From the NCBI RefSeq assembly GCF_000517105.1, contig NZ_KI912149.1, positions 944,986 to 1,008,985 on the forward strand: a stretch of 64,000 nucleotides of DNA. The letters run 5' to 3'. Source of the DNA: Fischerella sp. PCC 9605. GTDB taxonomy: Bacteria > Cyanobacteriota > Cyanobacteriia > Cyanobacteriales > Nostocaceae. The notes beneath the pieces are model-generated. The model worked only from the letters and a program-made list of their open reading frames with translations, did not search any database and was not told the DNA's origin. Position numbers and translations under genes: made by a program. Shown here one piece after another: positions 54,257-63,769 of the stretch; within the stretch, counting starts at the first letter, position 1; each line of letters opens with the position of its first letter.

Positions 54257-57200
54257 TTAAAATGCACTGCAAGCAGCTGGATTTTTCCGGGAGCGCTGGA
54301 AAGCAGTACTGGTGGGATCGTAGGCGGTGAGAACTACTTCTCCTTTCTCGTTGAATACCCATCCTCTAGCGGGGACAATCTGTTTTGTATCAGGAGACGT
54401 TTCTGCATGGGTGATAGTTGCTATTGGGGAATTGCTGTTACTGGTAGCAGCTTCTACCAAATCAACGCGAACATTGTCACTTTTAAAGCTTTGATTGGGA
54501 CTGCTTGGCAAACCACCACGTCCGGTGACAATAAATGCGCTGCCAGAGCCTTTCTGACAAGGATTTTGAGCGATTTGGCTACTCGGATCTGCAACATTCT
54601 CTGGTAACTCAGTTAGTCCCTGACTGGGGTCAACATCTGGTGTGTTGATTTGCACTGTACCGCTGAACTGAGAACCTAGTTTAGAAGTGGCAGTGATATC
54701 ACTTTTTGGCGTCAGTCGTTCTCGGAACTTAGTACCAAAGATAGCTTCAGCCGTAATGAACACTCTCCCCCCAAAGCTTTCTTCAGCATTGGCACTAATA
54801 TCACTGTTTTCTAAGGCTACGAAGTTGCCAGTATTAATGGTGATATTGCCACCCGTTGCTGTACCTGTGGCGTTAGTTGTGATGTTGCTATTGCGACGTA
54901 AGATTAAGTCACGAGAGTTAAGGATAATATTACCTTGACCACCTGTAGTATTGGCAGTAATCGACGCCCGATTGTCCAATCGAATGTCTTTTGCAGTTGT
55001 GACTTCTATGTTACCTGCTGCACCAGTACCTAGACTATCTGTAGTTAGGGTAGCGCCATTAGAAAGAGAAAGCGATCGCCCATTGATTTTAATACCACCA
55101 GCATCTCCCTGTGCATTTTCGTTTACTTGGCTAAAAAGTCCACTGCCGAATCCTTGCTTATCCTCACCGTCAGCAGAGATATTGCCAGTTGCATTAATGA
55201 TAACTCTGCCAGCATTTCCTTTTCCAAAAGTGCTGGCACTAATTATTCCACCATCGGTCAGAGAAAGATTATTTGTTTTGATTTTAATACCACCAGCATC
55301 TCCCTGTGCATTTTCGTTTACTTGGCTAAAAATTCCACTGCCGAATCCTTGCTTATCCTCACCTTCTACGGAGATATTGCCAGTCGCATTAACGATCACA
55401 CTACCTGCATTTCCTTTTCCAAAAGTGCTGGCACTAATTATTCCACCATCAGTCAGAGAAAGGTCTTTGGTATTTATTTGGATACCATCAGAACTCCCTT
55501 CTGCATTTTGGGCTATTCCGCTATAAATTCCACTGCTGGATCCTTTCTTATTCTCACCGTCAGCGGAGATATTACCAGTCGCATTAACGATCACACTACC
55601 TGCATTTCCTTTTCCATCAGTACTGGCACTAATTATTCCACCATCAGTCAGAGAAAGGTCTTTGGTATTTATTTGGATACCATCAGAACTCCCTTCTGCA
55701 TTTTGGGCTACTGCGCTAAAAATTCCACTGACAAATCCTTGCTTATCCTCACCGTCAGCAGAGATATTGCCAGTTGCATTAATGATAACTCTGCCAGCAT
55801 TTCCTTTTCCTAAAGTGCTGGCACTAATTATTCCACCATCGGTCAGAGAAAGATTATTTGTTTTGATTTCAATACCACCAGCATCTCCCTGTGCATTTTG
55901 GTCTATTGTGCTAAAAATTCCACTGCGGAATCTGCGGAATCTTCCCTCACCTTCACCGTCAGCCGAAATATTACCAGTTGCATTAATAATCACACTGCCA
56001 GCATTTCCCTTTCCAGAAGTACTGACATTAATTTGTCCACCATTAGTTAGAGAAAGGTTTTTGGTATTTATTTGGATACCACCAGCATTACCCACAGCAT
56101 CCAAGAATTGTCGAACAGTGCTGGAAATTTCACTACCGAAACCATCTACAGAGATATTACCAGTCGCATTAATTTTGACAGTCCCAGCATTTCCTTCACC
56201 ACCGGTGTTGACATTAATTTCTGCACCATCAGTTAGAGAAAGATTGTTAGTGTTGATTTCGACATTACCAGCATTGCCTACACCGAAGGTATTGCTAGCA
56301 ATTTCACTCGGACCATCTACAGAGATATTACCAGTCGCATTAATTTTGACAGTCCCAGCATTTCCTTCACCACGGGTGCTGGCACTAATTTCTGCACCAT
56401 CAGTCAGAGAGAGATTGTTAGTGTTGATTTCGACATTACCAGCATTGCCTATACTAAAGGTCTCGCTATTAATTTGACTAACGGTACTATCTAGGGAGAT
56501 ATTACCAGTCGCATTAATTTTGACAATCCCAGCGTTTCCTTTTCCAAAAGTGCTGGCACTAATTTCTGCACCATCAGTCAGAGAAAGATTGTTAGTGTTG
56601 ATTTCGATACCACCACTGTTGCCTTGAGATCGTCGATTTACCTCGCTAGAAATCAGGCTACCGAAACCATCTACAGAGATATTACCAGTTGCATTAATTT
56701 TGACAATCCCAGCGTTTCCTTTTCCAAAAGTGCTGGCACTAATTCCTCCGTCATCAGTTAGAGAAAGATTGTTGGTTTTGATTTCAAGACCACCAGCATT
56801 ACCAATACCTGATGAACCAACACTACTCAAAATTCCACTGATAAATCCTTGTTTATCCTTACCGTCAACGGAGATATTACCAGTCGCATTAATGATGACA
56901 CTGCCAGCATTCCCTTTTCCAAAAGTCCTGGCATTAATTTGTGCGCCATTAGTCAGAGAAAGGTCTTTAGTATTTATTGCGATACCACCAGCATCTCCCT
57001 GTGCATTTTCGTCTACTTGGCTAAAAATTCCACTGTTGTTTCCATCGTTATTCTCACCGTCAGCGGAAATATTGCCAGTCGCATTAATGATGATTCTGCC
57101 AGCATTTCCATTGCCAAGAGTGCTGGCATTAATTAATCCACCATTGACCAACGAAATATTATTGGTTTTGATTTCGATACCACCAGCATTTCCCACAGCA

Positions 57201-58513
57201 TTCTCGTCTACGCCACTGTAAACTCCACTTCTGTTTCCATCGTTATTCTCACCAGAAACGGAGATATTGCCAATTGCATTAATAATGATTTTTCCAGCAT
57301 TTCCGGTTTTATAGGTGGTAGCGTTAATTAGCCCACCATTGGTTAGAGAGAGGTCTTTGGTATTTATTTGAATCCCACCAGCATCACCTTTGCCCTGAGT
57401 GCTGGTATCAATTCGTGCTTTATCAGCCAGAGAAATGTCTTTGCTAGTGATTTGAATATCACCAGAATTTCCCTGTGCATTTGCGTTTACTACGCTAAAT
57501 ATTCCACCGTATCTTCTATAATCTGTATTTGTATTCTCGCCAGAAACAAAAATATTACCAGTGGCATTAACGGTGACTTTGCCTGCATTACCCTGTCCAG
57601 AAGTACTGGCACTAATTTGTCCACCATTGATCAAAGACAGGTTGTTAGTTGTGACATTGATATCGCCAGCAGTACCAGTCGTCCCAGAGAACAGATTATT
57701 TTGCACACGTGCATTTGATAAGGTGATATCTGAGAGCAAACTATTAGAGGGAAAGTTCAGCTTAAAGCGATTGCCAGTTATATCTAATCCAACTGTCCCT
57801 GGTGTTGCTAATCCCCCTAATTCAATGCTGCCTCCTGTTGCAGTCAATCTACCACCATCTGATAAATTAATATTGCCGCCTACCAGCGCTAAAGAATTTC
57901 CTGGTTGCACCTGAAGTCCAACTAAATTGTTGTTAGCATCCCGGGCTATCGATTGACTGGCTATGGTTCCAGGATTATTACGAAACCGCAAACCAATGGG
58001 AATATTTATAGTTAAAAGTGGTGGTGCTTGTGGGTTAGTAGCGCTAAACTCAAAATTATTGTTAAATATAAAACTGTCGGCTGTGGTTCCAAAAAATGAA
58101 CCACCTAAATCCAAACTGGCATTTGCCCAAAAAAAAATCCCTTTCGGGTTGAGTAAAAACAGATTCGCGTTACCACCTAAAACACCCAGTTTACCAAGAA
58201 TGTTAGAAGGATTGCCGCCTGTGACTCTGGTGAGAATATTGGTTATGTTAGCCGGATTAGAAAAATAGGCTCCTCTACCTTCACCAACATTAAATTCCTG
58301 AAAACTATGGAAAAGATTTGAGCCGCGAATTGCACCACCGTCAATGCGATCGCTTGGTATACCTTTAATTACATCTGGATTAACAATAGAACTTTCTGCA
58401 CCCAAACTATTGTCAGGGCTGATTTGCGCTTTAGCAATGGTGATAAATGCAAGAGTTTCTAATATCGCTACGGGCAAGGTGAAGAGAAGGAATCTATGCC
58501 TAAGTTGTTTCAT
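54257..58513 (-). CDS. Two-partner-secretion exoprotein (filamentous haemagglutinin N-terminal domain)
   Basis: 1418 residues. Signal peptide ending TIAKA (about 29). TPS/haemagglutination activity domain (about 30-150; FHSFQEFNVGEGRGAYFSNP, NLFLLNPKGIFF) needed for export through an outer-membrane TpsB. Then a beta-helix with 13 NATGNIS repeats (about 290-1120), and a C-terminal region with a WVFNEKGEVVLTAYDP motif common to cyanobacterial TPS proteins. Predicted large surface or secreted adhesin-like protein. No tpsB gene is in the window. Repeat units are near-identical in DNA, pointing to recent duplication. Confidence 0.93.
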   Translation of the reverse strand: MKQLRHRFLLFTLPVAILETLAFITIAKAQISPDNSLGAESSIVNPDVIKGIPSDRIDGGAIRGSNLFHSFQEFNVGEGRGAYFSNPANITNILTRVTGGNPSNILGKLGVLGGNANLFLLNPKGIFFWANASLDLGGSFFGTTADSFIFNNNFEFSATNPQAPPLLTINIPIGLRFRNNPGTIASQSIARDANNNLVGLQVQPGNSLALVGGNINLSDGGRLTATGGSIELGGLATPGTVGLDITGNRFKLNFPSNSLLSDITLSNARVQNNLFSGTTGTAGDINVTTNNLSLINGGQISASTSGQGNAGKVTVNATGNIFVSGENTNTDYRRYGGIFSVVNANAQGNSGDIQITSKDISLADKARIDTSTQGKGDAGGIQINTKDLSLTNGGLINATTYKTGNAGKIIINAIGNISVSGENNDGNRSGVYSGVDENAVGNAGGIEIKTNNISLVNGGLINASTLGNGNAGRIIINATGNISADGENNDGNNSGIFSQVDENAQGDAGGIAINTKDLSLTNGAQINARTFGKGNAGSVIINATGNISVDGKDKQGFISGILSSVGSSGIGNAGGLEIKTNNLSLTDDGGISASTFGKGNAGIVKINATGNISVDGFGSLISSEVNRRSQGNSGGIEINTNNLSLTDGAEISASTFGKGNAGIVKINATGNISLDSTVSQINSETFSIGNAGNVEINTNNLSLTDGAEISASTRGEGNAGTVKINATGNISVDGPSEIASNTFGVGNAGNVEINTNNLSLTDGAEINVNTGGEGNAGTVKINATGNISVDGFGSEISSTVRQFLDAVGNAGGIQINTKNLSLTNGGQINVSTSGKGNAGSVIINATGNISADGEGEGRFRRFRSGIFSTIDQNAQGDAGGIEIKTNNLSLTDGGIISASTLGKGNAGRVIINATGNISADGEDKQGFVSGIFSAVAQNAEGSSDGIQINTKDLSLTDGGIISASTDGKGNAGSVIVNATGNISADGENKKGSSSGIYSGIAQNAEGSSDGIQINTKDLSLTDGGIISASTFGKGNAGSVIVNATGNISVEGEDKQGFGSGIFSQVNENAQGDAGGIKIKTNNLSLTDGGIISASTFGKGNAGRVIINATGNISADGEDKQGFGSGLFSQVNENAQGDAGGIKINGRSLSLSNGATLTTDSLGTGAAGNIEVTTAKDIRLDNRASITANTTGGQGNIILNSRDLILRRNSNITTNATGTATGGNITINTGNFVALENSDISANAEESFGGRVFITAEAIFGTKFRERLTPKSDITATSKLGSQFSGTVQINTPDVDPSQGLTELPENVADPSSQIAQNPCQKGSGSAFIVTGRGGLPSSPNQSFKSDNVRVDLVEAATSNSNSPIATITHAETSPDTKQIVPARGWVFNEKGEVVLTAYDPTSTAFQRSRKNPAACSAF
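55080..57640 (-). repeat. Coding tandem repeats of the TPS exoprotein
   Basis: 13 units, mostly about 65 codons (195 bp), shorter (about 50-55 codons) in the middle. Each carries (N/K)LSLTDG, GNAG and NATGNIS. A run of about 78 bases starting at 55438 recurs unchanged from 55633, so units have been duplicated or converted recently. Confidence 0.85.
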
Positions 58514-59187
58514 CCTCTACATCCTGTTTTAATTATGGAAAAGAACCCTGACAGTGAAAATAGAGAAATTTGCGCTTTATTGAGTATTAGAAACCAAATT
58601 GGCACGTTCTAGCGCATGTTCGTAAATTTTCTTAAAACTAGAATGAGAAATTATACTTCCCGTTATAAGCTAAAACACATTTAATCTGCATATTCTAAAT
58701 TAATCTAACTCTTGTGGGGTGGGCGTCCCCGCCCGCCAAGATAATACAAATTAGATGTGGAACAGCTTATTTTTAGACATTTTCATTAGGAAAAGAGGAG
58801 GCAAGATTCAAAACCCTTCTCTCAAGCATGAAAGAGGGATTTAGGCTGCAATACGGTTCAGTGAGTCGATTCAGGTAGGTGTAAGGGTGTATGTTCATTA
58901 AAAACCCTCACCCCCTGCCCCTCTCCCAACTTGGGAGAGGGTAGATACGATTACTAATCAAACGGATTTGATATAAGAGGAACGATCGAGTGCGATCGCA
59001 CCTCAAATAATTTCCTCTACACCTTACACCCCGTCAGCCCGAAACCCCATACTTAGGCTGAAGGCTATTCGATTCCATAGCTAACTACTTAATTAAAATT
59101 GAATTTGTGGTTAGTTATTGGTTGGTAGTTGTCCTAAACAACAAACAACCAAATCAATAAATACGTTTATTCACACCTATACCTTTG
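58514..59187. other. Intergenic region rich in repeats
   Basis: Promoter region of the exoprotein, then GGGTGGGCGTCCCCGCCCGCC (about 58716), a CCCCTCTCCC/GGGAGAGGG hairpin (58904-58943), a HIP1 site (58994), and TTGGTAG/CAACAAACAACC repeats (59108-59156) directly before the aldo/keto reductase. Confidence 0.6.
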
Positions 59188-60369
59188 ATGCTATACAGAA
59201 GATTTGGCCGTACAGAATTACAGATGCCTGTGTTTTCCTGTGGGGGTATGAGATACCAATATAAATGGAAGGATGTGCCGCAGTGGCAAATTCCCCGTGA
59301 CAACCAGGAAAATTTAGAAGCGACAATTCGACGGGCAATAGAAGTAGGCATTAATCATATTGAAACTGCCCGTGGTTATGGTTCTTCTGAGATGCAGTTG
59401 GGGCGGATTTTGCCAAAGTTGCCGCGCGAACAGTTAATTGTTCAGACCAAAGTCAGTCCTAGGGCAGATGCAAAAGAATTTCAGCGCAATTTTGAAAAAT
59501 CACTACGAAACTTGCGATTAGACTATGTTGATTTGTTGGGAATTCATGGTATTAACAATGCTGAATTATTAGATTACAGTATCCGTCCCGGTGGTTGTCT
59601 GGAAGTAGCAAGAAAACTACAAGCACAGGGGAAAGTTAGATTTATTGGCTTTTCTACACACGGATCGACAGACATTATTATCCAAGCAATTCATACCAAC
59701 CAATTCGACTACGTTAATCTGCATTGGTATTATATTAATCAGTGGAATTGGCCTGCAATTGAAGCTGCTACCCGTCACGATATGGGTGTGTTTATCATTA
59801 GCCCATCTGATAAAGGAGGTAAGTTATACGATCCTCCGCAAAAGTTAGTCAAACTTTGTGCTCCTTTAAGTCCAATGGTGTTTAATGATTTATTTTGTCT
59901 CAGCCATTCCCAAGTGCATACTCTCAGTCTAGGTGCAGCAAGACCACAAGATTTTGATGAACACCTAAAAACTTTAGAATTGTTGGATAACGCCTCGGAA
60001 ATTCTGCTACCAATTTTGTCACGTTTAGAGCAAGAGGCCATAGCAATTTTGGGAGAAGACTGGGTAAAAACTTGGCATGTCAACTTACCTACCTACGACC
60101 AAACTCCTAGCCAGGTTAATATTCCAGTGATTTTGTGGCTAAGGAATTTAGCGATCGCCTATGATATGCTTGACTACGCCAAAACGCGCTACAACCTGCT
60201 TGGAAATGGTAGTCATTGGTTCCCTGGTAATAAAGCAGACCAAATGGATAAACTAGACTTGCAACAATGTCTAAACCGTAGTCCCCACGCTGACAAAATT
60301 CCCCACTTTCTTGCACAAGCACATCAAATGTTGAGTGGTGAAGCAGTCCAGCGTTTGTCACAAAGTTAA
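59188..60369 (+). CDS. Aldo/keto reductase family protein
   Basis: 393 residues from ATG 59188. The (beta/alpha)8 AKR barrel covers about 1-270: HIETARGYG (Glu59, Tyr64), VQTKVSP (Lys88), LLGIHGIN (His120), FIGFSTHGS. The acid is Glu in place of Asp, as in related bacterial AKRs. The C-terminal 110 residues resemble the extension of Fe-S aldo/keto reductases but lack its Cys cluster. NADPH-dependent reduction of a carbonyl is the family reaction; substrate unknown. Confidence 0.88.
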   Translation: MLYRRFGRTELQMPVFSCGGMRYQYKWKDVPQWQIPRDNQENLEATIRRAIEVGINHIETARGYGSSEMQLGRILPKLPREQLIVQTKVSPRADAKEFQRNFEKSLRNLRLDYVDLLGIHGINNAELLDYSIRPGGCLEVARKLQAQGKVRFIGFSTHGSTDIIIQAIHTNQFDYVNLHWYYINQWNWPAIEAATRHDMGVFIISPSDKGGKLYDPPQKLVKLCAPLSPMVFNDLFCLSHSQVHTLSLGAARPQDFDEHLKTLELLDNASEILLPILSRLEQEAIAILGEDWVKTWHVNLPTYDQTPSQVNIPVILWLRNLAIAYDMLDYAKTRYNLLGNGSHWFPGNKADQMDKLDLQQCLNRSPHADKIPHFLAQAHQMLSGEAVQRLSQS

Positions 60370-60764
60370 TTGTTTGTCATTTGTCATTGGTCATTGGTCA
60401 TTGTTCATGTATATTAGATTTCCTCCTAGTTCCCCTTTTTAAGGGTCTACGACTCTTTATTGGCTGTCTCTAGCCAGTGGCCAAGATATGTATACACCTT
60501 AGCCTTAGCAAGGAGATGAGATGGGGGTGAGGTGTACTCTATCCAAATCTGCGTATGTTGGAGTGTTAACTTTCTTGGGGAACATAGCAGAATTTAGTAT
60601 CTATAGAACTTGAAGTTTCAGTAAGCTATTTAATCTCTTTTCAGATAAATGTGGTAATTTTACTGCATATATCTAAACCATAATCCGAAATCCAGGAATT
60701 TGACTTTGTAGTTTAGTCTATTCTCACAAAAGCGCGATTTACCCTTTTTTATTAAGTTGCATTT
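60370..60764. other. Intergenic region with TCATTGG heptamers
   Basis: TTGTCATTTGTCATTGGTCA heptamer tract at 60370-60408, then AT-rich leader of the COP23 gene. No gene seen. Confidence 0.55.
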
Positions 60765-61340
60765 ATGAATCTAGAGATATCTAGTCAAGTCTTGAGATGG
60801 GGTGTGAGAGTTTTTGGCGTGGGTATACTGAGTGCATTTGTTACAATAACGAACCTCACTCAACCAAGCTATGCTGGAGATGCTACCTTCCGCTGCGATA
60901 CGAGCAAATACAAAGGCAAAACTATACCCACAACCTTTGTTTTCACCCAAGACGGGAAGAAACTGCCGCTCATTCATTGGGTTTCTGACTATTTTCCGGG
61001 GTTGACACCTCAGCAGCGCTGTCAGCAGGTAACTTACAGATTTCAAAGAAGCTATGACCAAGGTACGCTGAGATATATCAGGACAGGTATTCTCAACGGA
61101 CAACCAGTCTTATGTGCCACCGATCAAAAAAACGCTGCTTGCACAGATAAAAATTTGTTATTCACTCTCAAGCGTGGTAGCGATCCCGATGCTACTGCAC
61201 GCCAATTATTCGATCACCGTGCTTTAGCAGCTGGAAACGCCACAAATCAAAGTGGTGGCGACACGAGCAACAATCCTGTAAATATCGATATCGAAGCTTA
61301 CCTATACTTTGGATCGTCTCAGCCAAGAATCCTGAAATGA
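60765..61340 (+). CDS. COP23-domain exported protein
   Basis: 191 residues. Signal peptide (about 1-37, ending SYAGD). The COP23 domain has FRCDTSKYKGKTIPTTFVFT, LTPQQRCQQVTYRFQ and PVLCATDQKNAACTDKNLLF, with four or five Cys likely in disulfides. COP23 was first seen as a circadian membrane protein of Cyanothece; molecular function unknown. Overlaps the protease gene by four bases (ATGA), a pairing frequent in cyanobacteria. Confidence 0.88.
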   Translation: MNLEISSQVLRWGVRVFGVGILSAFVTITNLTQPSYAGDATFRCDTSKYKGKTIPTTFVFTQDGKKLPLIHWVSDYFPGLTPQQRCQQVTYRFQRSYDQGTLRYIRTGILNGQPVLCATDQKNAACTDKNLLFTLKRGSDPDATARQLFDHRALAAGNATNQSGGDTSNNPVNIDIEAYLYFGSSQPRILK

Positions 61341-62209
61341 ATTGGCGTAAATTAATACTGGTTGCCTGTGTTGGCGGGTTATGCTTCACGCTGTCAACAT
61401 GGGCAAATGTCAGTAGTAGCAAGCTTACTAAACCCCAACAACCCACAACTCAACTATCTGTAAAACAACTGCAACAGCAAGCGCAAGCTATCACTGTGAA
61501 GGTGATGTCGTCGCAAGATGTCTTAGGCTCAGGAATTCTGTTACGAAGGCAAGGCAAAGTTTATACGGTTATAACCAATGCTCATGTGTTACGAGCAGGT
61601 GACTCCCCCTATCGCATTCAAACCCCTGATGGTCAGATTTGGGCAGCTAATGTGCCCAAGACTAATAAGTTTGGAACAAATGATTTGGCTTTATTGCAGT
61701 TTCGCAGCACTGGCACAGTTTATACAGTCGCATCCTTTGGTTCTTCTCCAGCAGTGGGGGATGAGGTGTTTGCTGCTGGGTTTCCCATTGCAGAAGAAGG
61801 AACCGGGGAAAAAGGCTTTGTGTTGACTACTGGTAAGGTGTCGTTGGTGTTGCCCAAAGCTTTGGAGGGAGGATATCAGATTGGCTACACCAATGATATC
61901 GAAAAGGGCATGAGTGGGGGAGCATTGCTAAATAGTCAGGGTGAAGTTGTAGGTGTAAATGGGATGCACGCCTTTCCATTGTGGGATGCTCCTTCTGTGT
62001 TTGCGGATGGTTCGGAAGCTGATTCAGATTTGCACCAAAAAATTATTCGCCTTAGTTGGGCTGTACCGATAGAAACAGTAGGGAACCCCACCCCCAACCC
62101 CTCCCCGCAAGCAGGGAGGGGAGTTAGACTCTCTCCTCTCCTTAGTAAGCACAAGGAGTTAGACTCCCCCCTCTCCTTAATAAGGAGAGGGGGGTTGGGG
62201 GGGGGGTGA
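61337..62209 (+). CDS. Trypsin-like serine protease with repeat-derived C-terminus
   Basis: 290 residues. Signal sequence, then a trypsin-2 domain with triad His83 (TNAHVL), Asp116 (TNDLALL), Ser193 (GMSGGALL). From residue 249 (bases 62085-62209) the product is PTPNPSPQAGRGVRLSPLLS and a Gly-rich end, encoded by C/G-rich hairpin repeat DNA. The repeat has replaced the native C-terminus after the last core strand (LSWAVPIE). Predicted periplasmic. Co-translated with COP23. Confidence 0.88.
   Translation: MNWRKLILVACVGGLCFTLSTWANVSSSKLTKPQQPTTQLSVKQLQQQAQAITVKVMSSQDVLGSGILLRRQGKVYTVITNAHVLRAGDSPYRIQTPDGQIWAANVPKTNKFGTNDLALLQFRSTGTVYTVASFGSSPAVGDEVFAAGFPIAEEGTGEKGFVLTTGKVSLVLPKALEGGYQIGYTNDIEKGMSGGALLNSQGEVVGVNGMHAFPLWDAPSVFADGSEADSDLHQKIIRLSWAVPIETVGNPTPNPSPQAGRGVRLSPLLSKHKELDSPLSLIRRGGLGGG
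62088..62209. repeat. C/G-rich hairpin repeats at the 3' end of the protease gene
   Basis: CCCCTCCCCGCAAGCAGGGAGGGG, then two CTCTCCTTA..TAAGGAGAGG type units and GGTTGGGGGGGGGG. The same CGCAAGCAGGGAGGGG core occurs at 41013-41028 in the oxidoreductase gene. Confidence 0.8.
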
Positions 62210-62364
62210 GGTTTTCTCTCGTTCCCGCGCTCCGCGTGGGAATGCGTAGTTGGAGGCTCTGCCTCCCGAAGTTTACCAGAAGCTCTACCTCTGTGTCTGC
62301 ATTCCTTGATTGAGCCAGGTAAAAAGCAACTGATGATCGCAATAAACCGAGTGGAAATTAAATA

Positions 62365-63567
62365 ATGAAATTTTATTATCAACTCGCACCAGCACTAATT
62401 GGAGTCACAATCGCCCTTGTGCAAACGCAAGTGGCTGTAGCACTATCGCCAACTGAGGTGAATAATATTGCTAAACAAGTCACAGTGCTGATTCAAAGTA
62501 AAAAGCCAAAGTACGGTTCCGGGGTAATTATCAAGAAACAGGGTAATACTTACACCGTCCTTACGGCTGCTCACGTGGTAGAAGTCAAAGATAATTATGA
62601 GATTATTACCCCTAATGGTAAACGTTATGCAGTTAGCTACAGCAGTGTGAAACAATTGCCAGGAGTAGACTTAGCGGTAGTGCAGTTTACCAGCAGTCAA
62701 AATTACACTGTGGCGAAGATCGGCAACTCTGACGCTAGCACAGAAGGGACAACTGCTTATGTGGCTGGTTTTCCTGCACCGACGTTTGCAATTAATCAGT
62801 CAATTTACATTTTCAGCGATGGGAAGATTACTGCTAATGCCTCAAAACCATTGCGCGATGGTTATAGGTTAGTTTACAGCAATAATACGTTAGAGGGGAT
62901 GAGTGGTGGTGCAGTCTTGAATGAAAAGGGTGAACTAATAGGAATTCACGGTAGAGCAGACTTAGATACGAAAGAAAATAAAACAGGATTTAATTTAGGC
63001 ATTCCCATCAATACCTTTTTAGGACTGTCAGCAAAAGCTGCGGTAGATGCGGGAGTCTCTGCTCCTAACACTCAAGTAGCGACAGCACCCAAAGCAGATG
63101 ACTTTTACATTCAGGCTGGGGATAAGTATAAAAAGGGAGACTATGAAGGAGCAATTGAAGATTACAACCAAGCGCTACAAGTTAATCCCAAATATGCTAC
63201 TGCTTACTTTCAACGGGGTCTTGCCTTACTACGTATTCAAGATGAGACCAATGCAGTCAAAAATTTCCAGAAAGCCGCAGACCTTTATTTTGAAGAAGGC
63301 AAGAAAGCTGATGGTTACATAAGTCAGGGACTTGTTCGTGCAACCTTAAAAGATTATCAGGGAGCGATCGCTGCTTATAATCAAAGCATTAAACTCAATC
63401 CCACAGCCGAAGCCTACTACCACCGGGCTGAAATCCGCATGATATTGGGAGACGGTGATGGATCTCTTGCGGATCAAGTTGAAGCAATTGCCAGCCTTGG
63501 CAAATATAGCCAAGGCTGGACTGGAATGATCAGGAAGGCTGCTGAGGGGTTCTCTAAACTCCAGTAA
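62365..63567 (+). CDS. Trypsin-like protease with TPR domain
   Basis: 400 residues. Signal peptide (about 1-26, ending VAVA), trypsin-2 domain with His70 (LTAAHVV), Asp102 (GVDLAVVQF), Ser180 (GMSGGAV), linker, then TPR motifs from about 248 (AGDKYKKGDYEGAIEDYNQA, AYFQRGLALLRI, GAIAAYNQSIKLNP). The end (SQGWTGMIRKAAEGFSKLQ) departs from the TPR pattern, and a further TPR piece lies out of frame at 63570-63719, so the C-terminus appears altered. Predicted periplasmic or lumenal. Paralog of the upstream protease. Confidence 0.88.
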   Translation: MKFYYQLAPALIGVTIALVQTQVAVALSPTEVNNIAKQVTVLIQSKKPKYGSGVIIKKQGNTYTVLTAAHVVEVKDNYEIITPNGKRYAVSYSSVKQLPGVDLAVVQFTSSQNYTVAKIGNSDASTEGTTAYVAGFPAPTFAINQSIYIFSDGKITANASKPLRDGYRLVYSNNTLEGMSGGAVLNEKGELIGIHGRADLDTKENKTGFNLGIPINTFLGLSAKAAVDAGVSAPNTQVATAPKADDFYIQAGDKYKKGDYEGAIEDYNQALQVNPKYATAYFQRGLALLRIQDETNAVKNFQKAADLYFEEGKKADGYISQGLVRATLKDYQGAIAAYNQSIKLNPTAEAYYHRAEIRMILGDGDGSLADQVEAIASLGKYSQGWTGMIRKAAEGFSKLQ

Positions 63568-63569
63568 CC

Positions 63570-63719
63570 TACAACAACCGGGGTAATGCCCGCTACTATT
63601 TGGGAGACAAGCAAGGGGCAATTGCTGATTTGCAGAAAGCTGCTGAATTGTTTCGACAACAAGGAAACACACAGTTGTACCAAGAAGCGCTGGAGTTAAT
63701 TAGAAAATATCAGCAGTAG
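63570..63719 (+). pseudogene. Out-of-frame TPR fragment
   Basis: 49 codons plus TAG read YNNRGNARYYLGDKQGAIAD, then LQKAAELFRQQG and a tail ending RKYQQ, a typical last TPR of such protease-TPR proteins. It begins three bases after the preceding stop in a different frame and has no start codon of its own. It is the stranded 3' end of the upstream gene or of a deleted relative. Confidence 0.75.
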
Positions 63720-63769
63720 ACAGGTAGGGAGATAGGGAGGTGGTGCGATTATCTCTTGCAAAAGATATA

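Noticed and set aside
54951..57221. Long plus-strand ORFs opposite the exoprotein (191, 228, 271 and 173 codons)
   Set aside because: They are antisense shadows kept open by the repetitive codon pattern of the TPS gene; no ribosome-binding sites and repetitive nonsense content.
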